57,255 bases of DNA from Nanobdellota archaeon (GCA_002687825.1 NZBI01000005.1:1-57255); one strand, 5' to 3'. Shown: positions 23,988 to 31,769, numbered from the stretch's first letter. The notes: a model not told the origin generated them from the letters alone. Translations and numbers: made by a program.

Positions 23988-24732
23988 ACAGAAAAGAGAT
24001 TGGAATATTTTTGTAAGCAGCGTTTTCTTCGTATTAGGATTCTCGGTTATTTTCTCTTTAGTTGGTGTCTTATTACAATCAGTATTATCTTCTGTTTCCT
24101 TTACAGTACAAACTTGGTTAGCTAGAGTAGGAGGAATAGTAATAATCATTTTCGGATTATATTTACTTGGCTTAATTAAATTTAAATTTCTAGAAAGAGA
24201 ACATAAATTTCATGTTAAGAAAAAATTCAAATCTACTTACATTACATCTTTTGTTTTCGGAGCAGCTTTTGCAGTTGGCTGGACCCCCTGTATAGGTGCG
24301 GTATTAGGAGCAATCTTAACTTTAGCTATAGCAAACCCAGGTAGTGCTTTTTTTCTCTTGTTAGCCTATTCATTGGGCTTAGGAATACCTTTTCTATTAA
24401 TAGGATTATTCACGAACCAAGCAAAAACTGTAATAGATAAAGTAATGACCAAATCCTGGACAAAATATTTAATTTATATCTTTGGTATTATCTTAATCAT
24501 CTTAGGAATTTTAGTCTTTACAAATCAACTAGCAAAATTCTCAAGCTTTGCATTTGCAACGGATTTACTAGTAACTTTAGATGCAAACATAGGTATGTTC
24601 GCATCTTTAAACATAGGTATTGCATTTTTAGCAGGTATAGTTTCTTTCTTATCTCCATGCATACTACCTTTAATGCCAGCTTATTTAACTTATTTAGCTT
24701 CAACAGCAGTTAGAAAAGAAGAACATATTTAA
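23980..24732 (+). CDS. Circularly permuted CcdA/DsbD-type thiol-disulfide transporter
   Basis: 250 residues, six to seven membrane helices. CcdA proteins carry electrons across the membrane with one Cys in helix 1 (SFLSPC-LP motif) and one in helix 4 (GWTPCIG). Here the chain begins with what is normally helix 2 (NIFVSSVFFVLGFSVIF), runs through LLGLIKFKFLE and FAVGWTPCIGAVLGAIL, and ends with the segment that normally comes first: GIAFLAGIVSFLSPCILPLM then PAYLTYLASTAV. Both cysteines are kept. Because CcdA has six helices, moving helix 1 to the end keeps its orientation. Start ATG at 23980, overlapping the DUF3179 stop. The next gene encodes the matching DipZ-like thioredoxin. Confidence 0.85.
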   Translation: MDEQKRDWNIFVSSVFFVLGFSVIFSLVGVLLQSVLSSVSFTVQTWLARVGGIVIIIFGLYLLGLIKFKFLEREHKFHVKKKFKSTYITSFVFGAAFAVGWTPCIGAVLGAILTLAIANPGSAFFLLLAYSLGLGIPFLLIGLFTNQAKTVIDKVMTKSWTKYLIYIFGIILIILGILVFTNQLAKFSSFAFATDLLVTLDANIGMFASLNIGIAFLAGIVSFLSPCILPLMPAYLTYLASTAVRKEEHI

Positions 24733-24755
24733 GTTATTAATAGAATTACATCCTA

Positions 24756-25841
24756 ATGAAAAAGAACAGCATCATTTTAATTTTAGCAGTTCTAATTATA
24801 ACTTTATCAATAGTTTTACTAGAAAAACAAAAAGTATCTCCAACAATAATCCAAGTCGATGAAACCATCCCTCTAAAGGAAGGAAAATTCCCAAAAGCTC
24901 CAGAATTACAAGGAATTAAAGGTTACATAAACACAGATGAAAATATAAAAATCTCAGAATTAAAAAACAAAGTAGTTTTAATTGACTTCTGGACATACAC
25001 TTGTATAAACTGTATCAGAACTTTACCTCATTTAAAAGAATGGGACAAAAAATACAGAGACAAAGGTTTAGTAATAATAGGTGTCCACACTCCTGAATTT
25101 ACTTTTGAAAAAGATTACAATAATGTCTTAGACGCAGTTAATGAATTCAACATAGAATATCCAGTAGTCCAAGATAATGATTACGCAACTTGGTCAGCAT
25201 TCAAAAATAGATTTTGGCCGAGAAAATATTTGATAGATGCAGAAGGTTTCATAAGATATGATCATATTGGAGAAGGGGGTTATTTAGAAACGGAAAACAT
25301 AATTCAAGAACTACTATCAGAAATTGGAAAAGATATCACAGACATGGATCTATCAGAAGTACAAAATTTAACTCCAAACAAAGAAACAAGAACTCCGGAA
25401 TTATATGCCGGATTTAATTTTAATCTACCAAGAGGACAAGACATAGGAAATGAAGAAGGAATACAACCGTCAAAAATAATAGATTACAAACTTCCAGAAA
25501 AGAAAATAAAACCAGATATAATTTATCTAAAAGGTCCTTGGTTAAATAACCCAGATGATTTAAAATCTCAAGGAGAATCCTCAATAGTTTTAGGTTTCAC
25601 CGCAAGATCAGTTAACATAGTAGCAGACTCAACTCAAACGGAAATGGAAGTTCTAATCAATGGAAATTACATCTCAAAAGAATTGGCAGGAGATGATGTT
25701 CAATTTGATGAAGATAGATCTTTTATTTTAGTAGACACCCCTAAATTATATAACGTTGTTAGAGGAGATCACGGAACTCACACATTAGAACTAAAAGTAA
25801 ACTCAAATGACTTCTTCTACAGTGCTTTTACTTTTGGATAA
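24756..25841 (+). CDS. Membrane-anchored DipZ-like thioredoxin with C-terminal carbohydrate-binding-like domain
   Basis: 361 residues: N-terminal anchor (about 4-22), thioredoxin/TlpA domain (about 40-195) with active site WTYTCINCIRTLPHL (C-x-x-C as CINC) and VVQDNDYATWSAF, then a beta-rich domain (about 230-361) like the C-terminus of DipZ (YLKGPWLNNPDDL, GDHGTHTLELKV). In bacterial DipZ this thioredoxin is fused behind a CcdA; here the two are separate adjacent genes, with CcdA permuted. It should reduce surface disulfides with electrons from CcdA. Not a cytochrome-maturation factor by context: no cytochrome c genes are near. Confidence 0.88.
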   Translation: MKKNSIILILAVLIITLSIVLLEKQKVSPTIIQVDETIPLKEGKFPKAPELQGIKGYINTDENIKISELKNKVVLIDFWTYTCINCIRTLPHLKEWDKKYRDKGLVIIGVHTPEFTFEKDYNNVLDAVNEFNIEYPVVQDNDYATWSAFKNRFWPRKYLIDAEGFIRYDHIGEGGYLETENIIQELLSEIGKDITDMDLSEVQNLTPNKETRTPELYAGFNFNLPRGQDIGNEEGIQPSKIIDYKLPEKKIKPDIIYLKGPWLNNPDDLKSQGESSIVLGFTARSVNIVADSTQTEMEVLINGNYISKELAGDDVQFDEDRSFILVDTPKLYNVVRGDHGTHTLELKVNSNDFFYSAFTFG

Positions 25842-25878
25842 CTTTTAAATAGTTTGCTACCATCATAAATTTTCATAA

Positions 25879-26445
25879 ATGACTGAAACTCGTAGAGATT
25901 TTACTCTGGAAGAAGTGACTGAAAAATTTCTTGAAATGGAAGAGGGTCTTCTACAAATGGCAACTAATATTCTAAAGAACTATGATGAATGTATAATGCC
26001 AGAAGACATTGTTCAAGAATCTTATTTACGTATAATAACGCATGTTCAAAATGCAAGCCCTGAAAATTTAGAAGCTTGGATAAATGCAGTAGTTAGAAAT
26101 GGATCAATAAAAGAATTAAAAAGAAGGCAAAGATGGAAAAAAGTCAAAAAAGAAGATGTGAAAGAAGAAGATGTAACTTACCTCATATCTAGAGAATCAA
26201 TAAGAGAAGAAGAAGACAAACTAGCAAATAAAATTTTTGGTATGGAATTAAGACCCATTATGCTCACCAAACTTCAATCTATTGGGCCAATGGGAGAAGC
26301 TCTAAAATTAAGTTATTTAGAAGGACTAAATTATGGAGAAATTTCTAAACTAAAATGCATTCCAGCAGTAACTGTAAGAACAAGAGAATATAAAGGAAAA
26401 TTAAAATTAAGAAAAGATAAAACTTTAATGCAATTATACGTATAA
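25879..26445 (+). CDS. ECF sigma-70-like protein in an archaeal context
   Basis: 188 residues with the two-domain plan of ECF sigma factors. Region 2 (about 20-80) shows MPEDIVQESYLRIITHV, the sigma2 core-binding helix, and NLEAWINAVVRNGSIKELKR, like region 2.3-2.4. Region 4 (about 135-178) shows EALKLSYLEGLNYGEISKLK and VTVRTREYKGKLKLRK, a sigma4 helix-turn-helix. Bacterial sigma factors need bacterial RNA polymerase, so in an archaeon this is either an acquired gene with a new role (DNA binding, TFB-like) or a relic. TATA-like TTTTAAATAG lies about 30 bases upstream. It follows the redox operon by 37 bases. No anti-sigma gene is visible. Confidence 0.78.
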   Translation: MTETRRDFTLEEVTEKFLEMEEGLLQMATNILKNYDECIMPEDIVQESYLRIITHVQNASPENLEAWINAVVRNGSIKELKRRQRWKKVKKEDVKEEDVTYLISRESIREEEDKLANKIFGMELRPIMLTKLQSIGPMGEALKLSYLEGLNYGEISKLKCIPAVTVRTREYKGKLKLRKDKTLMQLYV

Positions 26446-26483
26446 TCAAAACAAATTTATATTACTTTAAATTTTAACCAAAT

Positions 26484-27023
26484 ATGAAAAAATTTTTAAT
26501 ACTATTAGCTTTGATTTTACTAACAGGATGCCAAACTAAAATGACAACAGTAACAATAGAAACAAACATGGGAAATATGGAATTTGAATTAACAGATGAC
26601 GTAACACCAATAACAGTTGAAAACTTTATAAGATTATCAAAAGAAGGATTCTATGATGGTGTAAGATTCCATAGGGTAATAAAAGACTTCATGATACAAA
26701 CAGGTGACCCATTATCAAAAGATCTAAACAATAAGGATAGGTGGGGAACTGGAGGTCCAGGTTATACAATTAAAGATGAATTCTCCCCAAGTTTAACTCA
26801 TTCAAAGCCAGGAATTCTATCAATGGCAAACTCAGGTCCAAACTCAGGAGGTTCTCAATTTTTCATAACTCTAATACCTACACCATGGTTAGATAACCGC
26901 CACACAATATTTGGCACTTTAACTAAAGGAGAAGAAATATTAAACAAAATAGGAACAACAAATACAAACCAACAAGATCAACCTTTAGAAGATATAATAA
27001 TTAAAAAAATCAGAATTAGTTAA
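26484..27023 (+). CDS. Cyclophilin-type peptidyl-prolyl isomerase, lipoprotein
   Basis: Speeds proline isomerisation during folding of exported proteins. 179 residues: signal with lipobox LTGC (Cys about residue 15), then the cyclophilin domain with GFYDGVRFHRVIKDFMIQTG (catalytic Arg in FHRVI), MANSGPNSGGSQFFIT and WLDNRHTIFG. All main active-site residues are present. TATA box (ATTTATATT) about 27 bases upstream of the ATG. Surface location suggests it serves the secreted proteins of this organism. Confidence 0.93.
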   Translation: MKKFLILLALILLTGCQTKMTTVTIETNMGNMEFELTDDVTPITVENFIRLSKEGFYDGVRFHRVIKDFMIQTGDPLSKDLNNKDRWGTGGPGYTIKDEFSPSLTHSKPGILSMANSGPNSGGSQFFITLIPTPWLDNRHTIFGTLTKGEEILNKIGTTNTNQQDQPLEDIIIKKIRIS

Positions 27024-27037
27024 GAAAGTGATGGAAA

Positions 27038-27184
27038 TTATTCCATCTTTCCAATCTTAAACATCTTAGTACCACATTTAGAACAAACACCTTTAACAGC
27101 ATCTCTACCATTCTTCATTTTAGTTTGTTCAGCATCTTTAATTTCTCTTTTTTCTTTGCACTTCATACAATGTCCATCTACCAT
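27038..27184 (-). CDS. Small zinc-ribbon protein (DUF5679-like), 48 residues
   Basis: MVDGHCMKCKEKREI and GVCSKCGTKMFK give two C-x-x-C knuckles about 28 residues apart, the layout of DUF5679. GGAGG lies 11 bases upstream of the ATG. Likely zinc-binding and possibly nucleic-acid-associated. Convergent with the cyclophilin gene. Confidence 0.8.
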   Translation of the reverse strand: MVDGHCMKCKEKREIKDAEQTKMKNGRDAVKGVCSKCGTKMFKIGKME

Positions 27185-27234
27185 TTTAATTAATACCTCC
27201 AATTATATGCACTTATAGACGTAAACATGGGTAT

Positions 27235-28032
27235 TTAAACGTTTTTATATTTCAAGAGTGATGAATTTCTTTCATTTTGCCACTCAGGACACTTATTTTT
27301 GAACCCACACCACCCACATAATGGCGTTTTATTAGTTTCAAAGTCAGTACAAGCTTCAATTTCTATAATTTCATTTTCAATATCTTCTTTTAATTTTTTT
27401 AATTGCTCTTCAGTTCTTTCTGAAACTAACTCCATATTATGTGCTAAAAAATACCATATTAATTTAACATTCTTACAATCCTCAAAATGGTTTTTAACCC
27501 ACAAAGAGTACATAGCTAACTGCCTATCCTCATCTACCTCTCCTTGAGATTTCATATTCTTATTTGTCTTATAATCACAAACAAAATAAGTCCCATCTTC
27601 ACTTTTTACCAATCTATCAATTCTAATATGGTATTTATTATCATCTTTTAAATCAATAAAATCCTCAGTTTCAATATCTACAACTTTAGCTTGTGTAAAC
27701 GGCTTATTCCTTTCATAATAATTCTCAATAAAATTTTTACCCATTGCTTTGTAATAATCAGAAGTTAACCCTTCTCTAACAATTTTAACATTATCATCTT
27801 TCCAATTCTCATCCCATTCCTTCTCATAAAATTCAACTAATCTTTCTTTAGTATTTAGAAAACCTCCTTTCAATTCTCTATACAATTTCTCCAAAATCTC
27901 ATGAACCAATCCACCCATAAAAGTCTCAGCAGTATGTTCAAAATCAGGCTTCTCTTTATCTATATACTGCAGTTTATATCGAAACTTACATTGTTGAAAA
28001 GTACTCAATCTTGAATTAGAATAATTAGTAAT
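27235..28032 (-). CDS. RecB/Cas4-like PD-(D/E)XK nuclease with iron-sulfur cluster motif
   Basis: 265 residues. Conserved RecB-family N-terminus TNYSNSRLSTFQQCKFRYKL with the first cluster Cys, then GGLVHEILEKLY, nuclease motif IRIDRLVKSEDGTYFVCDYK (Asp and Asp-x-Lys), QLAMYSLWV, and the C-terminal CGWCGFKNKCPEW. Four cysteines (one N-terminal, three C-terminal) fit the 4Fe-4S cluster of AddB/Cas4-type nucleases. The motif needs residues upstream of the TTG at 28008; the only in-frame start choice is ATT at 28032, 6 bases after GAGGTG. No cas1 or helicase is adjacent, so it is probably a stand-alone repair nuclease. Confidence 0.87.
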   Translation of the reverse strand: MTNYSNSRLSTFQQCKFRYKLQYIDKEKPDFEHTAETFMGGLVHEILEKLYRELKGGFLNTKERLVEFYEKEWDENWKDDNVKIVREGLTSDYYKAMGKNFIENYYERNKPFTQAKVVDIETEDFIDLKDDNKYHIRIDRLVKSEDGTYFVCDYKTNKNMKSQGEVDEDRQLAMYSLWVKNHFEDCKNVKLIWYFLAHNMELVSERTEEQLKKLKEDIENEIIEIEACTDFETNKTPLCGWCGFKNKCPEWQNERNSSLLKYKNV

Positions 28033-28038
28033 TTACAT

Positions 28039-28044
28039 CACCTC
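28039..28044 (-). promoter_or_regulatory. Ribosome binding site deciding the nuclease start
   Basis: GAGGTG followed by ATGTAA (6 bases) and ATT. The ATG in the spacer is immediately followed by a stop in its own frame, and it is too close to serve. Confidence 0.65.
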
Positions 28045-28076
28045 TTAATCTAATAAAAAATAAGTTATTTATAAAA

Positions 28077-28511
28077 TTAATTAACTTCTAGAACCTTAAT
28101 CTTAAAAGTTAAATCTTTTCCAGCTAAAGGATGATTCATATCTATTGTTATTTCCTTTTCTTCTACTTTAACAATCTTAGCATTTGCTTGTTTTCCATCA
28201 GCAGTTTGCATAGTTAGCATCATTCCTTCTTTAGGTTCTTGATCTTTAGGTAATTTATCTCTTGGTAACTTCTGAATAGCCTTGTCGTTAGGTTCTCCGT
28301 AAGCATCTGCAGATTTTATAGTAAATTCTTTTTCTTCATTTACTCTCATTCCTACAACAGCTTCATCAAAACCTTTTATTACTTTACCAGCTCCAACTTC
28401 AAACTCTAAAGGATGACTATGATCTCCATGAGTAGAACTATCAAACACAGTTCCATCTTCTAATTTACCTTCATACTCCACTTTTATTTTATCTCCATTC
28501 TTAATTGCCAT
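28077..28511 (-). CDS. FKBP-type peptidyl-prolyl isomerase, SlyD-like
   Basis: 144 residues: FKBP strand YEGKLEDGTVFDSS, flap with HGDHSHPLEFEVGAGKVI, FDEAVVGMRVNEEKEF, then an inserted IF chaperone domain (about 68-120), and HPLAGKDLTFKIKVLEV closing the fold. This is the short archaeal/SlyD class that acts as both isomerase and chaperone in the cytoplasm. It lacks the His-rich metal tail of E. coli SlyD. Separate transcription unit. Confidence 0.93.
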   Translation of the reverse strand: MAIKNGDKIKVEYEGKLEDGTVFDSSTHGDHSHPLEFEVGAGKVIKGFDEAVVGMRVNEEKEFTIKSADAYGEPNDKAIQKLPRDKLPKDQEPKEGMMLTMQTADGKQANAKIVKVEEKEITIDMNHPLAGKDLTFKIKVLEVN

Positions 28512-28649
28512 TATTATCTCCTATCATTAAAGTTCTCTAAATGATAAAATATATTAGAAATTAACCATTTTTAAGCCTTACCATCTATTAATTTAAACTT
28601 TATTTTAAACCACAATTTAATTTATTAATCTCCATTATTTTACACTTCC

Positions 28650-29210
28650 ATGGAAGGCAACCTTTATCCAATCGCTCTCGGGATAATTCTTTTATCAGGA
28701 TATTTAACATTTCGTCTACTAAATCATATTTTTGGGTATTACAGAGAAGATAAGTATTTAGATAAATTATTAAAATATGGATTATTTGGTTCTTTTGGGT
28801 TTCTAGCAATATACTTACCTTACAGATTATATGAACCTTCTGACTTGGTTAACGCACATTTAGTGATCTTAACACCTTTATTTATGATTTCCTCTTTCTT
28901 AATTGGTTGCATCTATGAAAAAATATGGGGATTTAAAAAAAGAAGAACCAGTGCATCGTTATTTCAAGTTTATCATCGTAATTACTACAAGCATGGGTGG
29001 GTAATTGTACATTTAAAAGACGGACAAATATTTTATGGGAAATTAGGGCTTACTGACATTCATGAACCAGACAAATGTGTTTTTTCTATAAAATATGGTC
29101 GAAAACTAGACAAGCATCATAAAATAATTCGAAAATACAAAACAAACTTAGTATTCGATATGGAAAACGTATTCTTTATGGAATATATAAAAGAAAAAAT
29201 AAAAACCTAG
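28650..29210 (+). CDS. Membrane protein with C-terminal DUF6338-like domain
   Basis: 186 residues. Three hydrophobic segments (about 5-22, 45-58, 75-95) and then a soluble domain with HGWVIVHLKDGQIFYGKLG followed by acidic and Tyr-rich strands, a pattern seen in DUF6338 proteins. The identification is weak and the function unknown. The message may continue towards 29210, where it ends one base before an opposing 39-residue gene. Confidence 0.5.
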   Translation: MEGNLYPIALGIILLSGYLTFRLLNHIFGYYREDKYLDKLLKYGLFGSFGFLAIYLPYRLYEPSDLVNAHLVILTPLFMISSFLIGCIYEKIWGFKKRRTSASLFQVYHRNYYKHGWVIVHLKDGQIFYGKLGLTDIHEPDKCVFSIKYGRKLDKHHKIIRKYKTNLVFDMENVFFMEYIKEKIKT

Positions 29211-29211
29211 G

Positions 29212-29331
29212 TTAATCCTCTTCGCAACCCTCTGCTTCATCAAGTTTCAATGGACTCTTATCTGGAGAATCCTCTTTATCGCTATGATCAATTAAAGTCT
29301 TCTCAAAATAAATAATTTCTTCTTTAGCCAT
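29212..29331 (-). CDS. Small acidic protein, 39 residues
   Basis: MAKEEIIYFEKTLIDHS then a Lys/Asp-rich tail ending GCEED. GAGGTGG precedes the ATG by 5 bases. No domain is recognised. Like the 40-residue gene at 22078 and the 52-residue gene at 43739, it is tucked tail-to-tail against a larger gene. Confidence 0.55.
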   Translation of the reverse strand: MAKEEIIYFEKTLIDHSDKEDSPDKSPLKLDEAEGCEED

Positions 29332-29433
29332 TTACACCACCTCAAATAAATGCTTTTCTCATTTAAATTCTTATGTTCAGTCTAAAGTATAGGTTCTATT
29401 TAAATTATTAGTATAACTTCAAAGTAAATAATA

Positions 29434-30009
29434 CTACCACCTATTAATATGAATAATATTAGTATCTCTAACTCTCTTAAACATCTCATCAGTTATTTCC
29501 AAATCATTGATTAAATATTCTTTTAATTTCTCCATATTATTCTCTTCACACAATTTAGAAACCATACTTCCATCCATATCTAATACTTTTAAATTCAATA
29601 ATTTACCATAATCACTTAATTTCCCTCTAGTCTTACCATATCTATAAGCATTTATCTTCTCTCTTAAATCTATAATTAATTTCAAAACAAAAGGTACAAT
29701 TTCAACATTATGAATAAAACTTCTACTAACAATAAAAGGCAAATCAAAATGATTAATATTAAAACCAACAGTTACACAATTAGCATTTTCTCTTTTTATT
29801 TTTCCCCATTCTTCCCAAAATTCTTTTAATATTTCTTTTTCTTCTCCCATTAATATTTTATTCTCATTATTTCTTCTAATACCAATAGCAACAATCTTAG
29901 AATCAATAGGATTAAGTAACTTTAATTTATTCTCTTCATCTAATTCATTATAATTTTCTAAATTATTAGGACAAGTTTCAATATCCACAACAAAATAGTC
30001 TTCAAACAT
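29434..30009 (-). CDS. Predicted 3'-5' exonuclease of the DnaQ/PolB-exo fold
   Basis: 191 residues. Exonuclease motif I YFVVDIETCP (D-x-E), motif II VTVGFNINHFDLPFI (N-x-x-x-F-D), and motif III near the end, EYLINDLEITDEMF (Asp plus Asp five residues later). This is the RNase H-like exonuclease plan found as stand-alone relatives of family B polymerase proofreading domains. It may degrade single-stranded DNA or RNA during repair. Monocistronic. Confidence 0.8.
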   Translation of the reverse strand: MFEDYFVVDIETCPNNLENYNELDEENKLKLLNPIDSKIVAIGIRRNNENKILMGEEKEILKEFWEEWGKIKRENANCVTVGFNINHFDLPFIVSRSFIHNVEIVPFVLKLIIDLREKINAYRYGKTRGKLSDYGKLLNLKVLDMDGSMVSKLCEENNMEKLKEYLINDLEITDEMFKRVRDTNIIHINRW

Positions 30010-30082
30010 CTTTAAAAGTAAAATAAATAGTTATTTAAGTATTTTTAATTTTTAGCCTCCTTCAGAGAACTCAAACATATAT

Positions 30083-30433
30083 TTATCTCGATTTAGTAAT
30101 CTCTACTTCGTCTTTACTTCTTTCTATGACAATTTTATAGTTATGTAACAATTCCATTCCTGCCAATGATAAATCTGAATCTGTAGATAGTGCTTCTACC
30201 TTCATTGATTCATCAAATAATTTCACAGCAACATCATATAGTTTGGTTACTATTTCTTCTCCATCAGCACTTAAGTAATCAGAGTAACCTACATGTTTTA
30301 ATTTTAATTTTTTAATTAATTTTATAGGTAACATAAGTTGTCCATTAAAACCAGAATCTAGCAGTACTTCTTCTCTATCATTTTGGATTTCAATCTTCAC
30401 AATAGGACATCCATATTTGAAAGAGCCCTTCAT
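30083..30433 (-). CDS. Clan AA aspartic protease-like protein
   Basis: 116 residues, a single retropepsin-like lobe with the active-site motif VLLDSGFNGQLMLP (D-S-G in place of D-T-G) and the downstream hydrophobic motif SLAGMELLHNYKIV. It would act as a dimer. Its ATG overlaps by one base the stop of the DUF5678-like gene (TAATG). Such two-gene modules, DUF5678 plus clan AA protease, recur in archaea and bacteria and are suspected toxin-antitoxin-like or defence units; the function is unproven. Confidence 0.75.
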   Translation of the reverse strand: MKGSFKYGCPIVKIEIQNDREEVLLDSGFNGQLMLPIKLIKKLKLKHVGYSDYLSADGEEIVTKLYDVAVKLFDESMKVEALSTDSDLSLAGMELLHNYKIVIERSKDEVEITKSR

Positions 30434-30657
30434 TATAAATTACCCACAAAATAAGCGTACTTAAAACCAATTCGTTTAAAGAAAAATTTCTTTTTAGGAT
30501 ACTTTTGAGAAGCTTTTTTATACGCATCTGATGTAGAACTGCCCACAAAATAATCGCCACTAGCAGGTTCTATAGCAACCATCTTCCCTTTATATTTAGA
30601 AGATAGTTTTCTATTTATGTCTATAAATATTTTATCAACTTTTTCTTTTTCTATCAT
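30433..30657 (-). CDS. DUF5678-like small protein
   Basis: 74 residues. Core YKGKMVAIEPASGDYFVGSS then SDAYKKASQKYPKKKFFFKR matches the DUF5678 plan (K-x-V-A-I, G-x-S-x-x-E/D-A, K-Y-P). I start at the ATG at 30657, preceded by AAGGAG; an open frame extends upstream into a dispersed repeat and has no supporting signal. It is translationally coupled to the aspartic protease gene. Confidence 0.65.
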   Translation of the reverse strand: MIEKEKVDKIFIDINRKLSSKYKGKMVAIEPASGDYFVGSSTSDAYKKASQKYPKKKFFFKRIGFKYAYFVGNL

Positions 30658-30733
30658 AACATTTCTTCTCCTTTTTAGATATTTAAAATTATCGGAATTT
30701 AAGAATAGATATGTAATATTTTCAATCACAAAA

Positions 30734-30772
30734 CCTTTTTTAACAAAAAGCTTTACCAAAAATAAAGAAAAG
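30734..30772 (-). repeat. Dispersed palindromic repeat, variant B copy 1
   Basis: Minus strand: ATTTTTGGTAAAG, then CTTTTTGTTAAAAAAGG, then TTTTGTGATTG. The core is the same as in the four copies at 52-55 kb. Nearly identical over 39 bases to the copy at 50979-51017. It lies upstream of the DUF5678-protease pair. Confidence 0.75.
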
Positions 30773-30832
30773 TTTAAAAACCACTAAGTTTCAATATCAA
30801 AACAATAAAGAGGTTCTGATTAAGGAGATAAA

Positions 30833-31108
30833 ATGACAAACGAACTATATGAAATAATGAGAGGGCAGGAATATAATCCCGATGTGGATTTAACTAGATT
30901 ATTCGGAAGAACTCCTTTCCCTAGTGACGATGAAGAGTGTAGACAACATGTTTTGAAAGTTTTAGGGGTATATCACGAAGTATCAGAAGCATTAGCTACT
31001 TATTTGATTAACCATCCCGAAATAACAAGAGAAGAAATTCGTGAAAGTGTAGATTTAACAAGAAAGGATCTCTTTCGCGGAACCATGAACGCATTAAAAG
31101 AAGAATAA
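30833..31108 (+). CDS. Hypothetical protein, 91 residues
   Basis: A soluble, mainly helical acidic protein (YHEVSEALATYLINHPEITR). Preceded by AAGGAGATAAAATG, a clear Shine-Dalgarno with 5-base spacing. No family recognised. A hairpin flanked by T runs follows it before the opposing tag gene. Confidence 0.55.
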   Translation: MTNELYEIMRGQEYNPDVDLTRLFGRTPFPSDDEECRQHVLKVLGVYHEVSEALATYLINHPEITREEIRESVDLTRKDLFRGTMNALKEE

Positions 31109-31132
31109 ATACTTTCTTCTTTTTTTGACTTT

Positions 31133-31150
31133 ACTTTTTGTTAAAAAAGT
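31133..31150. terminator. Bidirectional terminator-like hairpin
   Basis: ACTTTTTGTTAAAAAAGT, a 7-bp stem around GTTA between two convergent genes, preceded by T runs on one strand and A runs on the other. It has the same CTTTTTGTTAAAAAAG core as the dispersed repeats. Confidence 0.5.
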
Positions 31151-31158
31151 GAATGTAT

Positions 31159-31716
31159 CTAAACTTCCTTAAACCTAAAACAACTAACTTGATGATCATT
31201 AACTAATCCAACTGCTTGCATAAAAGCATAGCAAATAGTACTTCCAACAAAGTTAAAACCTCTTTTTTTAAGATCTTTACTCATAGCATCAGAAACTAAA
31301 GTATTAACAGGAATATCTTTCATTTCTTTAACATTATTAACAATAGTCTTATTATTCACAAAACCCCAAATATATTTATCAAAACTTCCAAATCCTTCTT
31401 GAATCTCAATAAAAGCTTTAGCATTACTAATAGCAGATCTTATTTTTAATTTATTCCTAATAATACCTTCATCATTAATTAACCTATCAAAATCATCTTC
31501 ATTAAATTTACTAACTTTCTCTACTTCAAAATTAGCAAAAGCTTTCCTATAATTTTCTCTCCTTTTCAAAATAGTACTCCAACTTAAACCAGCTTGAGCT
31601 CCTTCTAAAATTACCTTCTCAAATAAGCCTTTATCATTATGAACAGGAACACCCCACTCAGTATCATGATATTTAGTCATATCTTCACTTTCAGACCATT
31701 CACAACGTTTAACCAT
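31159..31716 (-). CDS. tag: DNA-3-methyladenine glycosylase I
   Basis: Removes 3-methyladenine from alkylated DNA. 185 residues: RCEWSESEDMTKYHDTEWG with the zinc Cys and His and the conserved Y-H-D-x-E-W-G, LEGAQAGLSWSTILKRRENY holding the catalytic region, and the C-terminal VNDHQVSCF with the other zinc ligands. All family hallmarks are present and the length is normal. Tag is mostly bacterial, so a bacterial origin is likely. Divergent from the redoxin gene at 31770. Confidence 0.94.
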   Translation of the reverse strand: MVKRCEWSESEDMTKYHDTEWGVPVHNDKGLFEKVILEGAQAGLSWSTILKRRENYRKAFANFEVEKVSKFNEDDFDRLINDEGIIRNKLKIRSAISNAKAFIEIQEGFGSFDKYIWGFVNNKTIVNNVKEMKDIPVNTLVSDAMSKDLKKRGFNFVGSTICYAFMQAVGLVNDHQVSCFRFKEV

Positions 31717-31769
31717 TCTTTAAGTAAACAAAGAAAAATATTTAAACCTAGCTAAATAAATAGAACTAT

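Noticed and set aside
27235-28032. Cas4 assignment for the RecB-like nuclease
   Set aside because: No cas1, cas2 or array nearby; cysteine layout and size fit general RecB-like repair nucleases equally well.
30658-30759. Upstream-extended start of the DUF5678-like gene
   Set aside because: The extra N-terminus is encoded partly by the dispersed repeat and has no domain or start signal; the ATG at 30657 has AAGGAG.
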